This document shows positions 44,250 to 53,980 of a DNA stretch of 64,000 bases, piece after piece. The notes under the pieces were generated by a model. That model searched no databases. It was given only the letters and a program-made list of their open reading frames with translations, and was not told the origin of the DNA. Within the stretch, counting starts at the first letter, position 1. Every line of letters starts with the position of its first letter. A program made the translations under genes and the position numbers. Source of the stretch: Brevundimonas subvibrioides (lineage in GTDB: Bacteria > Pseudomonadota > Alphaproteobacteria > Caulobacterales > Caulobacteraceae); NCBI RefSeq assembly GCF_027271155.1, contig NZ_CP114542.1, positions 2,396,001 to 2,460,000 on the forward strand, read 5' to 3'.

Positions 44250-44693
44250 ATGCGTCTCGCCCTTTTTCAACCGGCCATACCGCAGAACGTCGGGGCCTGT
44301 ATCCGTCTGTCGGCCTGTTTCGGGGTCGAGCTGCACATTATCGAGCCCACCGGCTTCAATTTCGACGATCGCGCGATGAAGCGAGCGGCCCTCGACTACG
44401 GCCCGCTGTCGCACATGATCCGCCATGCCGACTGGGAAGCATTCCAGTCGACCCGTGGCAGCGGTCGCCTGATTCTGTTCACCACGCGGGGCGCGACATC
44501 CCTGACCCGGTTCACCTTCCAGCCCGATGACACCCTGCTGTTCGGATCCGAAACATCCGGCGTGCCCGACTTCGTTCATGCCGCCGCTGACGCGCGTGTC
44601 TTCATCCCGATCCGGCCCGGAGCCCGGTCGCTGAACCTGTCGGTCAGCGCCGGGATCGGACTGTTCGAAGGGTTGCGTCAGACCTCGTCCTGA
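44250..44693 (+). CDS. trmL: tRNA (cytidine(34)-2'-O)-methyltransferase
   Basis: This encodes 147 residues, the minimal SpoU/TrmL size. Motifs are MRLALFQPAIPQNVGACIRL, HIIEPTGFNFDDRAMKRAAL, DYG, LLFGSETSGVPDFVHA and the C-terminal SLNLSVSAGIGLFEGLRQT (trefoil-knot AdoMet site). It methylates the wobble base of certain leucine tRNAs in E. coli, acting as a dimer. Divergent from petABC and not obviously part of an operon. Confidence 0.93.
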   Translation: MRLALFQPAIPQNVGACIRLSACFGVELHIIEPTGFNFDDRAMKRAALDYGPLSHMIRHADWEAFQSTRGSGRLILFTTRGATSLTRFTFQPDDTLLFGSETSGVPDFVHAAADARVFIPIRPGARSLNLSVSAGIGLFEGLRQTSS

Positions 44694-44860
44694 TCGCCCC
44701 GGTCTTCAGAAATCGATCCATCCGCCTGCCCGGAGGGCACAGGGCGGAGTCCTGAGATCGTGAGCAAAATGGCTCTCGAGGAAAGCAAAAAGCCTCCCCC
44801 AATTCCCGGCAATACGGGAAGTTACGTAGTTTACAGTCCCTAAACCCAATACGGTTAAGG

Positions 44861-46021
44861 TTGAAATCAGGCGTGGGGGCAGCTGTCGTGCAGACGAAGG
44901 TATTTGCGTTCGAGGCCCAGGATTGGCGGGCCGGCATTCCCGCCCTCGAAGACCTCGAGCCCCAGCTTGTTATGGCCTTTCTGGGGACCGACCAGTCCCG
45001 AAACCCGGAACCCGTCATGGCGCTGAAAAAGCGCTTTCCCGATGCGCTCGTCGCCAGCTGTTCCACGGGCGGAGAAATCGCCGGCGTCGATGTGTTCGAC
45101 GAGGCCGTGGTCGGTGTGGCGATACGGTTCGACGCGGCCCGCGTCCGCGCGCACATCGTCGATCTGGCTGCCTCAGGGGGTGATACTGAGGCCGGGCGGA
45201 ACCTTGCCGCCGCGCTTCTGGAGCCCGATCTCAAGGCGGTCCTGATTCTGGGCGATGGCACCAACCTGAATGGTACGGCGCTGATCGCGGGCCTTTCGAC
45301 CCTGTTGCCGAAGGATGTCGTGGTCACAGGGGGCCTCGCCGGCGACGGTGCCGACTTCGGTGAGACACGGGTTGGCCTAGATGGCGCGCCGGAGCCCGGC
45401 AAGGTCGTCGGCATCGGTTTGTACGGCGACACACTGCGGATCGGCTGGGGTTCAACCGGCGGGTGGGAGCCCTTTGGCCCCCTGCGGCGGATCACGCGAT
45501 CGGCCGCCAATGTGCTGTTCGAACTGGATGGCAAGCCGGCCCTGGATCTTTATCGGGAGTATCTCGGGCCCCTGGCCGACGGCCTGCCCGGAACGGCCCT
45601 GCTGTTCCCCCTGACGATCCGGCCCGATGCGTCGTCCGAGAACGACGTGGTCCGAACGATCGTCGGTATAGACGAAGCCAAGAACGGACTGGTGTTTGCC
45701 GGTGACATTCCTGAAGGCTGGACCGCCCAGCTGATGCGCGGAACCCCCGATCAGCTGGTCGACGGGGCCGCGCGCGCCGCCGCCCAGGCCTGTGGCGACA
45801 GCCCCGATTCGGGTCTGGCGCTGGTGGTCAGCTGTATCGGCCGCAAACTGATGATGGGGCAGCGTGTCGCGGACGAAACCGAGGAGATGGCCCCGGTCCT
45901 GAACGCCATGCCGACGGTCGGCTTCTACAGCTATGGCGAGATTGCGCCTCACGGCGTCACCAGGGACCGTACGCTGCACAACCAGACCATGACCGTCACG
46001 GTCATCCGCGAGCGTGCCTGA
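44861..46021 (+). CDS. FIST-domain sensory protein
   Basis: This encodes up to 386 residues with FIST_N (about 20-215: ALVASCSTGGEIAGVDVFDE, VVVTGGLAGDGADFGETRV) and FIST_C (about 220-370: ALDLYREYLGPLADGLPGTA, TVGFYSYGEIAPHG) domains. FIST domains are thought to bind small ligands. The start is uncertain: a TTG at 44861 gives the longest form, and GTGs at 44873 and 44888 are in frame, the latter giving a typical N-terminus (VQTKVFAFEAQDW). The stop is directly followed by the kinase ATG, so the two probably form a signalling pair. Confidence 0.88.
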   Translation: MKSGVGAAVVQTKVFAFEAQDWRAGIPALEDLEPQLVMAFLGTDQSRNPEPVMALKKRFPDALVASCSTGGEIAGVDVFDEAVVGVAIRFDAARVRAHIVDLAASGGDTEAGRNLAAALLEPDLKAVLILGDGTNLNGTALIAGLSTLLPKDVVVTGGLAGDGADFGETRVGLDGAPEPGKVVGIGLYGDTLRIGWGSTGGWEPFGPLRRITRSAANVLFELDGKPALDLYREYLGPLADGLPGTALLFPLTIRPDASSENDVVRTIVGIDEAKNGLVFAGDIPEGWTAQLMRGTPDQLVDGAARAAAQACGDSPDSGLALVVSCIGRKLMMGQRVADETEEMAPVLNAMPTVGFYSYGEIAPHGVTRDRTLHNQTMTVTVIRERA

Positions 46022-47392
46022 ATGCCCCAGGCGCCCGCTCCAGGTCGGCACAGACTGCTGGCGCGCCAACTGCGGCGGTGCACCGACAGCGATGGCGTGC
46101 TCGATCTGGAGAAACTGCTGGATGCGATAGACGCGGCCTACGCCGAGCATGACGAGGCGAATGCCCTCGGCCACAGGGCGATGACGGTGGCCGCCCGCGA
46201 ACTGGCCGAGACGAACGAAAGCCTGTCCCATGCCAGGGTCGCAGCCGAGACCAGCCGCGCCAAGAGCCTGTTCCTGTCGAACATCAGCCACGAGATCCGC
46301 ACCCCGCTGAATGCCGTCGTCGGCATGGTCGAGATCCTGGCGCGGGAAGATCCCAAGGCCTTGAACTCCGAGAAACTCGACGTCATCCGCAAGGCCAGCC
46401 GACACCTCGTGGCCATCATCGACGACATCTTCGATATCGCCCTGGCGGACGTGGGCGACCTGGAGTTGAGCCTGGCACCCGTGGACATCGGCTCGACCGT
46501 GAGGCGCGCCGTGAGCAAACACGCCGACAACTGCCGGGACAAGGGCCTTCAGTTCATCGTGGACATCGACCCCGTCCTGGATGGCGAATGGCTGGCAGAT
46601 GCCAACCACCTGGGCCGGACGCTCTCGATCCTGACGAACAATGCCGTCAAATTCACCGAGACCGGCCATGTCCGGATCGAAGTACGGCCCACGGACAGCG
46701 GTATCACCTTCTCGGTGACCGACACGGGACCGGGCATGTCGCAGGAACGCCTGTCCGACATCTTCGAGATTTTCACCCAGATCGATGCTTCGGCGAGCCG
46801 GCGTGCGGGAGGTCTCGGCATCGGCCTCGCCATCGCCAGGAAACGCGTCGAGGCGATGGGTGGAGACCTTCAGGTCACAAGCGAACCGGGTCGCGGATCG
46901 CAGTTCAGCTTCTGCCTTGCCCTTGATCGCTACTCCGCTGCAGCCCGTTCGTGGACGTCCGGGATCACCGCTGACCATCCCCTGCGGATCCTGGCGGCGG
47001 AAGACAATCCGGCCAACCGGATGGTGCTCAAGGCATTGCTGAATACGTTCGTCGGCGAGATCCAGATGGCGACCAACGGGGCCGAAGCGGTCGAGATGTG
47101 GGCGCAGGGTGGGTTCGATGCGATCCTGATGGACATCCAGATGCCCACGATGAACGGCATTGAGGCCACCGAAGAGATTCGCAGGCGCGAGCAGATCGCG
47201 AACCTGCGCCCCGTGCCGATCGTCGCCGTCACGGCCAATGTCATGGACGACCAGCTGGCCCGGTACGCGGTCGCCGGGATGAACGGATGGGTTGCCAAGC
47301 CCATCGAGCTGGACGCGCTGCTTTCGGCGATTTCCAGCGCAATGCTGCCGGACGCCGACCCTGCACCCGCAGAGCACACTGTCGCCGCCTGA
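46022..47392 (+). CDS. cytoplasmic hybrid histidine kinase paired with FIST protein
   Basis: This encodes 456 residues and has no membrane segment. A helical N-terminus (about 1-85) is followed by HisKA (FLSNISHEIRTPLNAVVGMV, phospho-His), HATPase_c (NNAVKFTETGHVRIEV, VTDTGPGMS, GGLGIGLAIARKRVEAMGG) and a C-terminal receiver (LAAEDNPANRMVL, AILMDIQMPTMNGIEAT with phospho-Asp, VAVTANVM). The ATG abuts the FIST stop. The FIST protein is probably the input for this soluble kinase. No output gene is adjacent. Confidence 0.93.
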   Translation: MPQAPAPGRHRLLARQLRRCTDSDGVLDLEKLLDAIDAAYAEHDEANALGHRAMTVAARELAETNESLSHARVAAETSRAKSLFLSNISHEIRTPLNAVVGMVEILAREDPKALNSEKLDVIRKASRHLVAIIDDIFDIALADVGDLELSLAPVDIGSTVRRAVSKHADNCRDKGLQFIVDIDPVLDGEWLADANHLGRTLSILTNNAVKFTETGHVRIEVRPTDSGITFSVTDTGPGMSQERLSDIFEIFTQIDASASRRAGGLGIGLAIARKRVEAMGGDLQVTSEPGRGSQFSFCLALDRYSAAARSWTSGITADHPLRILAAEDNPANRMVLKALLNTFVGEIQMATNGAEAVEMWAQGGFDAILMDIQMPTMNGIEATEEIRRREQIANLRPVPIVAVTANVMDDQLARYAVAGMNGWVAKPIELDALLSAISSAMLPDADPAPAEHTVAA

Positions 47393-47407
47393 CCGTACCG
47401 ACCCCGG

Positions 47408-47884
47408 TTAAACCGTGGCTTTCGGATTCAGCTGGAGCATCCGCAGGTTCAGGACCGAGGCGATCGTCACCCAGGTCAAATAGGGGATCAGCAGTAGCGC
47501 CGCGAAGGGCCGCAGGCCCCAGAATACCGCGATGATCACCACCAGCGACAGCCACAGCAAGGCCACGTCGATCAGCGCCAGATCCATCCGCCTCCGCCCG
47601 AAGAACAGGAACGACCAGCCGGCGTTCAGGACTAGCGATCCGACATATAGACCGAACGCCAAGGGCGAGCCGGTCCCGACCGTCTCCCAGACCAGCCAGC
47701 CGGCCCAGGCGTTGATGGCGAACAGCAGGCCCCAGACGATCGGAAAGGCCAGGTTCGGCGGGGTCCAGGACGGCTTGTTCAGCCCGGCGTACCAGGACCC
47801 TGGCTTGAACACACTGCCGCTCATCGCGGCTGCAAGGTTCAGGCCGACGAACACGATGATGGCGATCCAGGCGGGGTGGTCCAT
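47408..47884 (-). CDS. TspO/MBR family protein
   Basis: This encodes 158 residues from ATG 47884 (an in-frame start at 47902 adds six residues). Five membrane helices with the Trp-rich TspO pattern are present: WYAGLNKPSWTPPNLAFPIV, WGLLFAINAWAGWLVW, LNAGWSFLFFGRRRMDLALI, RPFAALLLIPYLTWVTIASV, LNLRM. TspO binds porphyrins and helps control tetrapyrrole and stress responses. hemF, a porphyrin-synthesis gene, lies 1.3 kb away. It converges with the kinase gene. Confidence 0.93.
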   Translation of the reverse strand: MDHPAWIAIIVFVGLNLAAAMSGSVFKPGSWYAGLNKPSWTPPNLAFPIVWGLLFAINAWAGWLVWETVGTGSPLAFGLYVGSLVLNAGWSFLFFGRRRMDLALIDVALLWLSLVVIIAVFWGLRPFAALLLIPYLTWVTIASVLNLRMLQLNPKATV

Positions 47885-47933
47885 GACGGGTGCATAACGC
47901 AAAGCGCCCCGCTTGGCTCATTCCATCTGTGCT

Positions 47934-48059
47934 TCAGACCAGCGACCTGATCAACAGCGCCAGCGCAACGACGATCCCCAGCCCCACCGGGTAGAGCAAA
48001 CAGCCGAAGTTGCGGGCCAGGGCCCGCACACTCGCGGGGATATCGTCTTTCTGGGGCAT
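47934..48059 (-). CDS. 41-aa single-pass membrane protein
   Basis: The short gene starts at ATG 48059, and the product begins MPQKDDIPASVRALARNFG. One membrane segment follows (LLYPVGLGIVVALALLI), and it ends RSLV. The layout of a basic amphipathic start plus one helix is that of many small inner-membrane proteins. It lies 49 bp upstream of tspO on the same strand and may be cotranscribed. No family is known, and the ribosome-binding site is weak. Confidence 0.5.
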   Translation of the reverse strand: MPQKDDIPASVRALARNFGCLLYPVGLGIVVALALLIRSLV

Positions 48060-48256
48060 GCCCGAGGCCTAGCGAACCTTGACAGTTGCCGGCCACCGTC
48101 CGCGATGTCACGCGGCGGCCTGTCGCAGACGCCTTTCGCCCCGGGGTCGCCGCCTGCGGCCATGACCTATTGAAGGCGGCCCCCGCGCCCGCTTGGCGCG
48201 CGACACCCAATCATGCCACGGTGGACGTCTTCTCCCCTTCCTTGCGTCGTGTGTTC

Positions 48257-49210
48257 ATGCCCTCCGGACTTGCCGCCCTGCTGGACGACGTCGCCGGCAT
48301 CGCCAAACTGGCCGCCGCCTCGATCGACGACGTCGGCGCGGCCGCGGGCAAGGCCAGCGCCAAGGCCGCGGGCGTCGTCGTGGACGATACGGCCGTCACC
48401 CCGCGCTACGTCACCGGCCTGTCCCCTGCACGCGAACTGCCGATCATCTGGAAGATCGCCCTGGGCTCGGTCCGCAACAAGCTGCTGATCCTGCTGCCGG
48501 CCGCCCTGGTCCTCAGTGCTTTCGCGCCCTGGGCCATCACGCCTCTGCTGATGTGTGGCGGGGCCTATCTGTGTTTCGAGGGAGCGGAAAAACTGATGGA
48601 GGCCTTCGGCGGCGGCCATCACGAGGCGACAGAGGAAGTCGTCGACGACCCGGCCGCGCTGGAGGCCGCCAAGGTGTCGGGCGCGATCCGCACGGATCTG
48701 ATCCTGTCCGCGGAGATCATGGCCATCGCCCTCGCCGACGTGGCCGACAGCCCCATCCTGACGCAGGGCATCGTGCTGGCCCTTGTCGGTCTGGGCATCA
48801 CGGCGGGCGTCTATGGCGTCGTCGGCCTGATCGTGAAGATGGACGACATCGGCCTGCACCTGGCCCGGGGCCAGTCGGCCGGCCTGCGCGGGCTCGGGCG
48901 TGGCCTGGTCAAGGGCATGCCGATGGTCATGGACTTCATCTCGAGCGTCGGCACCGCCGCCATGCTGTGGGTCGGGGGCGGCATCCTGGTGCACGGCGCG
49001 CACGAACTCGGCTTCGCCTGGCCCGATGAGACGATCCACCACGCCTCGGTCGCCGCAGGCGCGGCCGTCGCCTTTGCCGGTCCCGTCGTGTCGTGGCTGG
49101 TCACCGCCGTCGGCTCGGCCATCGTGGGTATCGCCATCGGTGCCGTCCTGGCCGTCGTGGTGCATCAGGTCGGCAAGCTGCGTAGGAAGCCCGCCGGGGC
49201 GGCGCATTGA
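48257..49210 (+). CDS. DUF808-family multi-pass membrane protein
   Basis: This encodes 317 residues from ATG 48257 (a GTG at 48251 is possible). The DUF808 pattern is full: MPSGLAALLDDVAGIAKLAA, VDDTAVTPRYVTGLSPAREL, PIIWKIALGSVRNKLLILLP, LCFEGAEKLMEAFGG, KVSGAIRTDLILSAEIMAIA. Seven or eight hydrophobic segments are seen. The family is a predicted inner-membrane protein of unknown function (YedI in E. coli). Confidence 0.92.
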   Translation: MPSGLAALLDDVAGIAKLAAASIDDVGAAAGKASAKAAGVVVDDTAVTPRYVTGLSPARELPIIWKIALGSVRNKLLILLPAALVLSAFAPWAITPLLMCGGAYLCFEGAEKLMEAFGGGHHEATEEVVDDPAALEAAKVSGAIRTDLILSAEIMAIALADVADSPILTQGIVLALVGLGITAGVYGVVGLIVKMDDIGLHLARGQSAGLRGLGRGLVKGMPMVMDFISSVGTAAMLWVGGGILVHGAHELGFAWPDETIHHASVAAGAAVAFAGPVVSWLVTAVGSAIVGIAIGAVLAVVVHQVGKLRRKPAGAAH

Positions 49211-49251
49211 TCGGGTGACGAACGCAGCGAACCGTGATTGAAATCCGCACC

Positions 49252-50139
49252 ATGAGCCAAGCCCCCCTGCCCGACACCGACCCGCTGGATCTGAAGAAGA
49301 CCGAAACCCGCGCCTGGTTCGAGGAACTGCGCAACCGCATCCACGCCCGCTTCGAACAGCTGGAAGACGCAGCCCCCGCCGACCTCTTCCCCGGCGAGCC
49401 GGCCCGATTCGTGCGCACACCCTGGACCCGGCATGAAGGCGGCGGCGGCGTCATGGGCATGATGCACGGCCGCCTGTTCGAGAAGGTCGGCGTCCATGTC
49501 TCGACCGTCCACGGCACCTTCCCTGCCGACTACGCCAGGTCGGTGCCGGGCGCGGAGGAAGATCCCCGCTTCTACGCCACCGGCATCAGCCTGATCTGTC
49601 ATCCGGTCAGCCCGAAGGTGCCGGCCGTGCACATGAACACCCGCTTCATCGCCACGACCAGAAGCTGGTTCGGCGGCGGGGCCGATCTGACGCCGGTACT
49701 GGATGTCGAACGCACGCAGGAGGCCCCGGACACGGTCGCCTTCCATGCCGGTATGCGCCGCCCTTGCGACGCCCACGACCCGACCTGGTATTCGAAATAC
49801 AAAAAGTGGTGCGACGAGTATTTCATGCTGCCGCACCGCAATGAGATGCGCGGCATCGGCGGAATCTTCTACGACCACCACGACTCGGGCGACTATGAAA
49901 AGGACTTCGCCTTCACCCGCGACGTCGGCATGGCCTTCATCGACACCTATGCCGCCATCGTCGAGCGGCGCATGACCGAGGCCTGGACCGCCGACGAACG
50001 AGAGGAGCAGCTGATCCGCCGCGGCCGCTATGTGGAGTTCAACCTGCTCTACGACCGCGGCACGACCTTTGGCCTGAAGACTGGCGGCAACGTCGAATCG
50101 ATCCTCAGTTCCATGCCGCCCGTGGTGAAATGGCCGTAG
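49252..50139 (+). CDS. hemF: oxygen-dependent coproporphyrinogen III oxidase
   Basis: This encodes 295 residues from ATG 49252 (a GTG at 49234 is an alternative). Family blocks are complete: [82 protein letters not shown], and [20 protein letters not shown]. It converts coproporphyrinogen III to protoporphyrinogen IX in haem synthesis using O2. It is convergent with the large kinase gene downstream. Confidence 0.96.
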   Translation: MSQAPLPDTDPLDLKKTETRAWFEELRNRIHARFEQLEDAAPADLFPGEPARFVRTPWTRHEGGGGVMGMMHGRLFEKVGVHVSTVHGTFPADYARSVPGAEEDPRFYATGISLICHPVSPKVPAVHMNTRFIATTRSWFGGGADLTPVLDVERTQEAPDTVAFHAGMRRPCDAHDPTWYSKYKKWCDEYFMLPHRNEMRGIGGIFYDHHDSGDYEKDFAFTRDVGMAFIDTYAAIVERRMTEAWTADEREEQLIRRGRYVEFNLLYDRGTTFGLKTGGNVESILSSMPPVVKWP

Positions 50140-50164
50140 GACTTAAGAGCCTGATTCAAGGCCT

Positions 50165-52663
50165 CTAGGCGACCGCCCGACGGTCCTCTTCGGCCAGGGC
50201 GGCCGTCATCGCGGCGAACAGGCTCGTCAAGGTGATCGGCTTGGTCAGGTGACCGTCGGCCCCGGCCGCCAGGCTCTGGGCCACATGCTCGGCCATGGCG
50301 TTGGCGGTCAGCATCAGGACCGGCGTCGGCGTGCGCCCGGCGGCGGCCTCGAAGGCCCGGATCGCCGTGGTCGCGCTCAACCCGTCCATCACCGGCATCT
50401 GCATGTCCATCAGGACCAGGTCGAAATCCTCGGTCATGAAGAGTTCCAGCGCCTGACGGCCGTCCTCCACGGTGGTCAGGTCCATCGCGGTGGCGGACAG
50501 CATGATCTCGACCACCTTGCGATTCGCCGGATGGTCGTCGGCCAGCAGGACACGCAGCGGCAGACCCGCGATGTCACTGGCACTCCCGACGCTCGCCACG
50601 GCCGCGACCGGTGCCGCCGTCTCGGGCAGGTCGATTTCGAAACGGAACACCGCGCCCTCGCCCGCCGCGCTGTCGCAATCCAGTTCGCCGCCCATCAGCT
50701 CGACGAGGGCAGTGGAGATTGCCAGACCCAGGCCGGTGCCACCGAAGCGCCGCGTGATCGAGCCGTCGGCCTGTTGGAAGCGCTGGAAGATGCGCGCCTT
50801 CTGCTCGGCGTCGAAGCCCATGCCCGTGTCGCGGACCGAGAAACCGATGCGACCGGCAGTGGCGACCTTCACCGACAGTGTGACCGTGCCGGCCTCTGTG
50901 AACTTCAGGGCGTTGGACACCAGATTGGTCAGCACCTGGCGCAGCCGCACGGCGTCCCCCCTGACCCACTTGGGGGCCGTCGGGTCCATGTCGAACACCA
51001 GGGCCACGCCCTTGTCCTCGGCCTTGGCCCGCCACATCAGGGCGATGTCGTTGACCGTGTGCTTCAGGTCGAACACGGTCGGCTCCAGCGTCACCCGACC
51101 GGCCTCGATCTTGGCGCTGTCCAGGATATCGCTCAGCAACCGCTCCAGCGTCGATCCGGACGAGCGGATCAGATCGACCATCTGATGAGCATTGCTGTCC
51201 AGGTCCCGCCGCGACAGGGCATCCGCCATCGACACCACCCCGTTCAAGGGGGTTCGGATCTCGTGGCTCATATTGGCCAGAAACTCGGACTTGGCGCGAT
51301 TGGCGGCTTCGGCCCGTTCCTGCGCGGCCTTCAGGCGACGGCCTTGCAGCAGTTGCCAGAACAGGCCCGCGATGAAGACGGCCAGCAGGATCACACCGAT
51401 CGCCATGACCATCCATTGCAGCCGGGTCTTGGCCCGGGCCATGTCCAGTTGGCCACGTCGCTCCGCCAACTGCTGCTGCATATCGCCGGTGACCTGGTGC
51501 ACGCCGGCCGCAAAGGCGCGCGCGGTCGCCACATCCTTGTCGGCTTCATAGGCCTGCAGCAGGCGATAGGCCTCGGCCGACTGGCCCCGCGCCTGCAGGA
51601 TTTCAGCCTCGACCTCCCGAACCCGGGAGCTTCCGCCGGCCTGATCCTCAAGCGAGCGCAGGGTCGTCAGGTCTCGGCGTGCACCGGCAATATCGCCGAG
51701 CCGCGCCCGGGCCTTGGCCCGCAACGGCAGGACATCGAGCGCCAGAAAGCCGGCATCGCCCAGGGTCTCGCCATAGGCGGACAGGCAGGACAGGACACCG
51801 GGCGAGTTCCGGCTGGAGTCTGCAACCAGCGCACACAGGGCGGCATCGTACATGGGCAGGGTGTCGAGGTCGGAGCGTGCCGCGACGGCATGATGGGCCG
51901 CCGCGAACTGCCGGGCATGCGCCAGGTCACCCATCCGCAGCGACATCTTGGTGAGGTTGTACAGGCTGTCGAAATCCGGCCGCGGATACGCCGGGTTGGA
52001 ATAGTCGATCTCGAACTTGCGGAAGGCGGCGGTCGCGCCCTGGACATCGTCGATGTCCTTCAGCGCCATGCCGACGACCTCCCAGATGCCGGCAAGGGCC
52101 GTGGCGGCATAGGGGTCGCCTGCGGGGACCTCCGCTTGGGCGTGGGCCAGAAGCCGCAGACCCTCACCGATCTGACCCTGATCCACCAGGGTCAGAGCGG
52201 TCAGGCGCGCGCCGTGCGCGCGAACGAACCAGTCCCGGCCGCTGCGGGCATACTCGGCCATCTGGGAGCTTACGCCGATTTCCCCCTGATCGTAGCGGTT
52301 GGCCAGGGCATTCAGCGCCGCGATGTCCACGTAGCGGGCATCGTTCTGATCGGCGGCCGCCCTGGCCAGATGATCGTTCCAGGCCTTGGCCCGTTCGAAC
52401 TGGCCCTGGTTCAGAACGGTCCAGGTGACGTGATAGAGCCGGTTCAGCCCCTCGCGGTCATGACGCGTGGCGGCGCGCTGTCCAAAGGCCTCAAGCGCGG
52501 TGAAACTGGTCGAGGATGCCCGCTGTTCCACGAAGCGGGCCAGGCCCTCGGCATCCTCGCTCTGCGGCGCGATGCCCTCCGGGGCCTCGGCTCGGGCCGG
52601 GAATCCTGCGGCCCCGGCGAACGTCAACGCCAGGACTGCCAACAAGATGCGGTATGAAAACAT
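50165..52663 (-). CDS. hybrid sensor histidine kinase with periplasmic helical sensor
   Basis: This encodes 832 residues from ATG 52663, just before a signal peptide (MFSYRILLAVLALTFAGAAG). The first 400 residues look like TPR-type helices in the periplasm. One membrane segment (WMVMAIGVILLAVFIAGLFW) leads to HisKA (FLANMSHEIRTPLNGVVSMA), HATPase_c (NLVSNALKFTEAGTVTLSV, GGTGLGLAISTALVELMGGE) and a receiver (LLADDHPANRKVV, LVLMDMQMPVMDGLSATTA). The phospho-His and phospho-Asp are present. The ligand is unknown and there is no neighbouring response regulator. Confidence 0.92.
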   Translation of the reverse strand: MFSYRILLAVLALTFAGAAGFPARAEAPEGIAPQSEDAEGLARFVEQRASSTSFTALEAFGQRAATRHDREGLNRLYHVTWTVLNQGQFERAKAWNDHLARAAADQNDARYVDIAALNALANRYDQGEIGVSSQMAEYARSGRDWFVRAHGARLTALTLVDQGQIGEGLRLLAHAQAEVPAGDPYAATALAGIWEVVGMALKDIDDVQGATAAFRKFEIDYSNPAYPRPDFDSLYNLTKMSLRMGDLAHARQFAAAHHAVAARSDLDTLPMYDAALCALVADSSRNSPGVLSCLSAYGETLGDAGFLALDVLPLRAKARARLGDIAGARRDLTTLRSLEDQAGGSSRVREVEAEILQARGQSAEAYRLLQAYEADKDVATARAFAAGVHQVTGDMQQQLAERRGQLDMARAKTRLQWMVMAIGVILLAVFIAGLFWQLLQGRRLKAAQERAEAANRAKSEFLANMSHEIRTPLNGVVSMADALSRRDLDSNAHQMVDLIRSSGSTLERLLSDILDSAKIEAGRVTLEPTVFDLKHTVNDIALMWRAKAEDKGVALVFDMDPTAPKWVRGDAVRLRQVLTNLVSNALKFTEAGTVTLSVKVATAGRIGFSVRDTGMGFDAEQKARIFQRFQQADGSITRRFGGTGLGLAISTALVELMGGELDCDSAAGEGAVFRFEIDLPETAAPVAAVASVGSASDIAGLPLRVLLADDHPANRKVVEIMLSATAMDLTTVEDGRQALELFMTEDFDLVLMDMQMPVMDGLSATTAIRAFEAAAGRTPTPVLMLTANAMAEHVAQSLAAGADGHLTKPITLTSLFAAMTAALAEEDRRAVA

Positions 52664-52741
52664 GCAATCCCCAATCCCGAGGCTGCCATCTGACACCAGA
52701 GAGATTGAGTAACCGTTGCAGTAGGACGGATCGGCCCGGCC

Positions 52742-53470
52742 TCAGATGCCGCTGCCCTGATCTTCCACGGGTGGCGGCGTCAGCATAAGGAACGCCCTTA
52801 TCCACGCCGTCAGCACCGCACGGTCGTTCGCCCGCGCCAGACTGGCCACCGCTTCGTCCGCCAGGGCCTCCGGAATCCGCGTGCCGCGTCGGCTTTCGAT
52901 CAGGGCGGCGGCATAGTCCGGCTGGAATTCCGGATGACACTGGAACGACATGGCGTCATCCCAGGCCAGACCGGCATAGGGGGTGAAATCGCTGGCCGCG
53001 ATCACCCGCGCGTCCGCCGGCGCGACGATCACCTGGTCCTGATGCGAGACTGGAATAGCGATCGAGGTCGCGCGAGGGAACATCCACGGCTCCTGCGCGG
53101 TCACCTCATAGCGGTGAAGGCCAATCCCCCAGCCCTTGTCCGACTTGTCGACCCGCCCGCCAAAGGCCTGCGCCATCGCCTGGTGTCCGAAGCAGATCCC
53201 GACCAGCCGGGTCCGCCCCCGTGCGGCCCTCAGCCAGTCCAGCAAGGGCGATATCCAGGGCAGGTCGTCATAGACACCGGCGGCCGAGCCCGTCACGATC
53301 GCGCCCTGGAACGCCTCGGGATCCGCCGGCAGCCGACCGGCCTGGACGTCGAACCGCACCGTCGCCACCCCCTCGCCCAGCAGGGCCCGGAAACGCGCCG
53401 GATAGTCGTCGAATGCGTCGACCAGGGCCTCGGGCGGCCTGCCGGTTTCCAGAATGGCGATGGGCTTCAT
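52742..53470 (-). CDS. class I glutamine amidotransferase-like protein
   Basis: This encodes 242 residues starting MKPIAILETGRPPEAL. The GATase1 triad is visible: nucleophile Cys in LVGICFGHQAMAQAFGG, and His and Glu in SFQCHPEFQPDYA. It has no synthase domain, so it belongs with stand-alone GATase1 proteins similar to the YfeJ/GMP-synthase-like group, whose substrates are poorly known. Promoter space is shared with the divergent small gene at 53531. Confidence 0.9.
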   Translation of the reverse strand: MKPIAILETGRPPEALVDAFDDYPARFRALLGEGVATVRFDVQAGRLPADPEAFQGAIVTGSAAGVYDDLPWISPLLDWLRAARGRTRLVGICFGHQAMAQAFGGRVDKSDKGWGIGLHRYEVTAQEPWMFPRATSIAIPVSHQDQVIVAPADARVIAASDFTPYAGLAWDDAMSFQCHPEFQPDYAAALIESRRGTRIPEALADEAVASLARANDRAVLTAWIRAFLMLTPPPVEDQGSGI

Positions 53471-53530
53471 GGCGCCATAGGGACCCGAAGTCCGATGGCG
53501 GGACAAGTCCATTCGCGCTAGATCACCGCC

Positions 53531-53857
53531 ATGACCGATGCCACGCCGACGAATGACGCCGATACCGTCCCGGTGGTGCTGATCAATGTCTTCAAGGTCC
53601 AGCCCGACCGGCAGGACGACCTGCTGGACCTGCTGGCTGAAATGACCCGCGTCCAGGTCGGCCTGCCGGGCTTCGTCTCCGCCACCCTGCACCGGGGCCT
53701 GAACGGAAAGACCGTGGCCAACCACGCCGTCTGGCGCTCCGCCGCCGACTGGAAGGCCATGACCCGCAACCCCGCTGTCGTCGCGGCCATGAGCCCCATT
53801 ATGGCCATCGCCACGTTCGAACCCCACCTCTACGAGGCGGGCGAGGTCATCCAATAG
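53531..53857 (+). CDS. antibiotic biosynthesis monooxygenase (ABM) family protein
   Basis: This encodes 108 residues with one ABM/dimeric alpha-beta barrel domain (VLINVFKVQPDRQDDLLDLL, GLPGFVSATLHRGLNGKTVA, NHAVWRSAADWKAM). Such small proteins may be cofactor-independent oxygenases or simple stress proteins. Nothing here identifies a substrate. It stands alone, divergent from the GATase gene. Confidence 0.88.
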   Translation: MTDATPTNDADTVPVVLINVFKVQPDRQDDLLDLLAEMTRVQVGLPGFVSATLHRGLNGKTVANHAVWRSAADWKAMTRNPAVVAAMSPIMAIATFEPHLYEAGEVIQ

Positions 53858-53980
53858 GCCTGCGTCCGAATCTGACGTAGCCGCGTGATGGGCATGTCGC
53901 GCAACGGGCATTGACGAAATGGACTCATCGGGGCCCTGGCCCGGAAGGTCGGACGGGTCGGACGCTGTTTTGAGTTCGGC

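Noticed and set aside
50249..52657. 802-codon plus-strand frame opposite the hybrid kinase
   Set aside because: Shadow of the kinase gene, with composition typical of antisense in GC-rich DNA.
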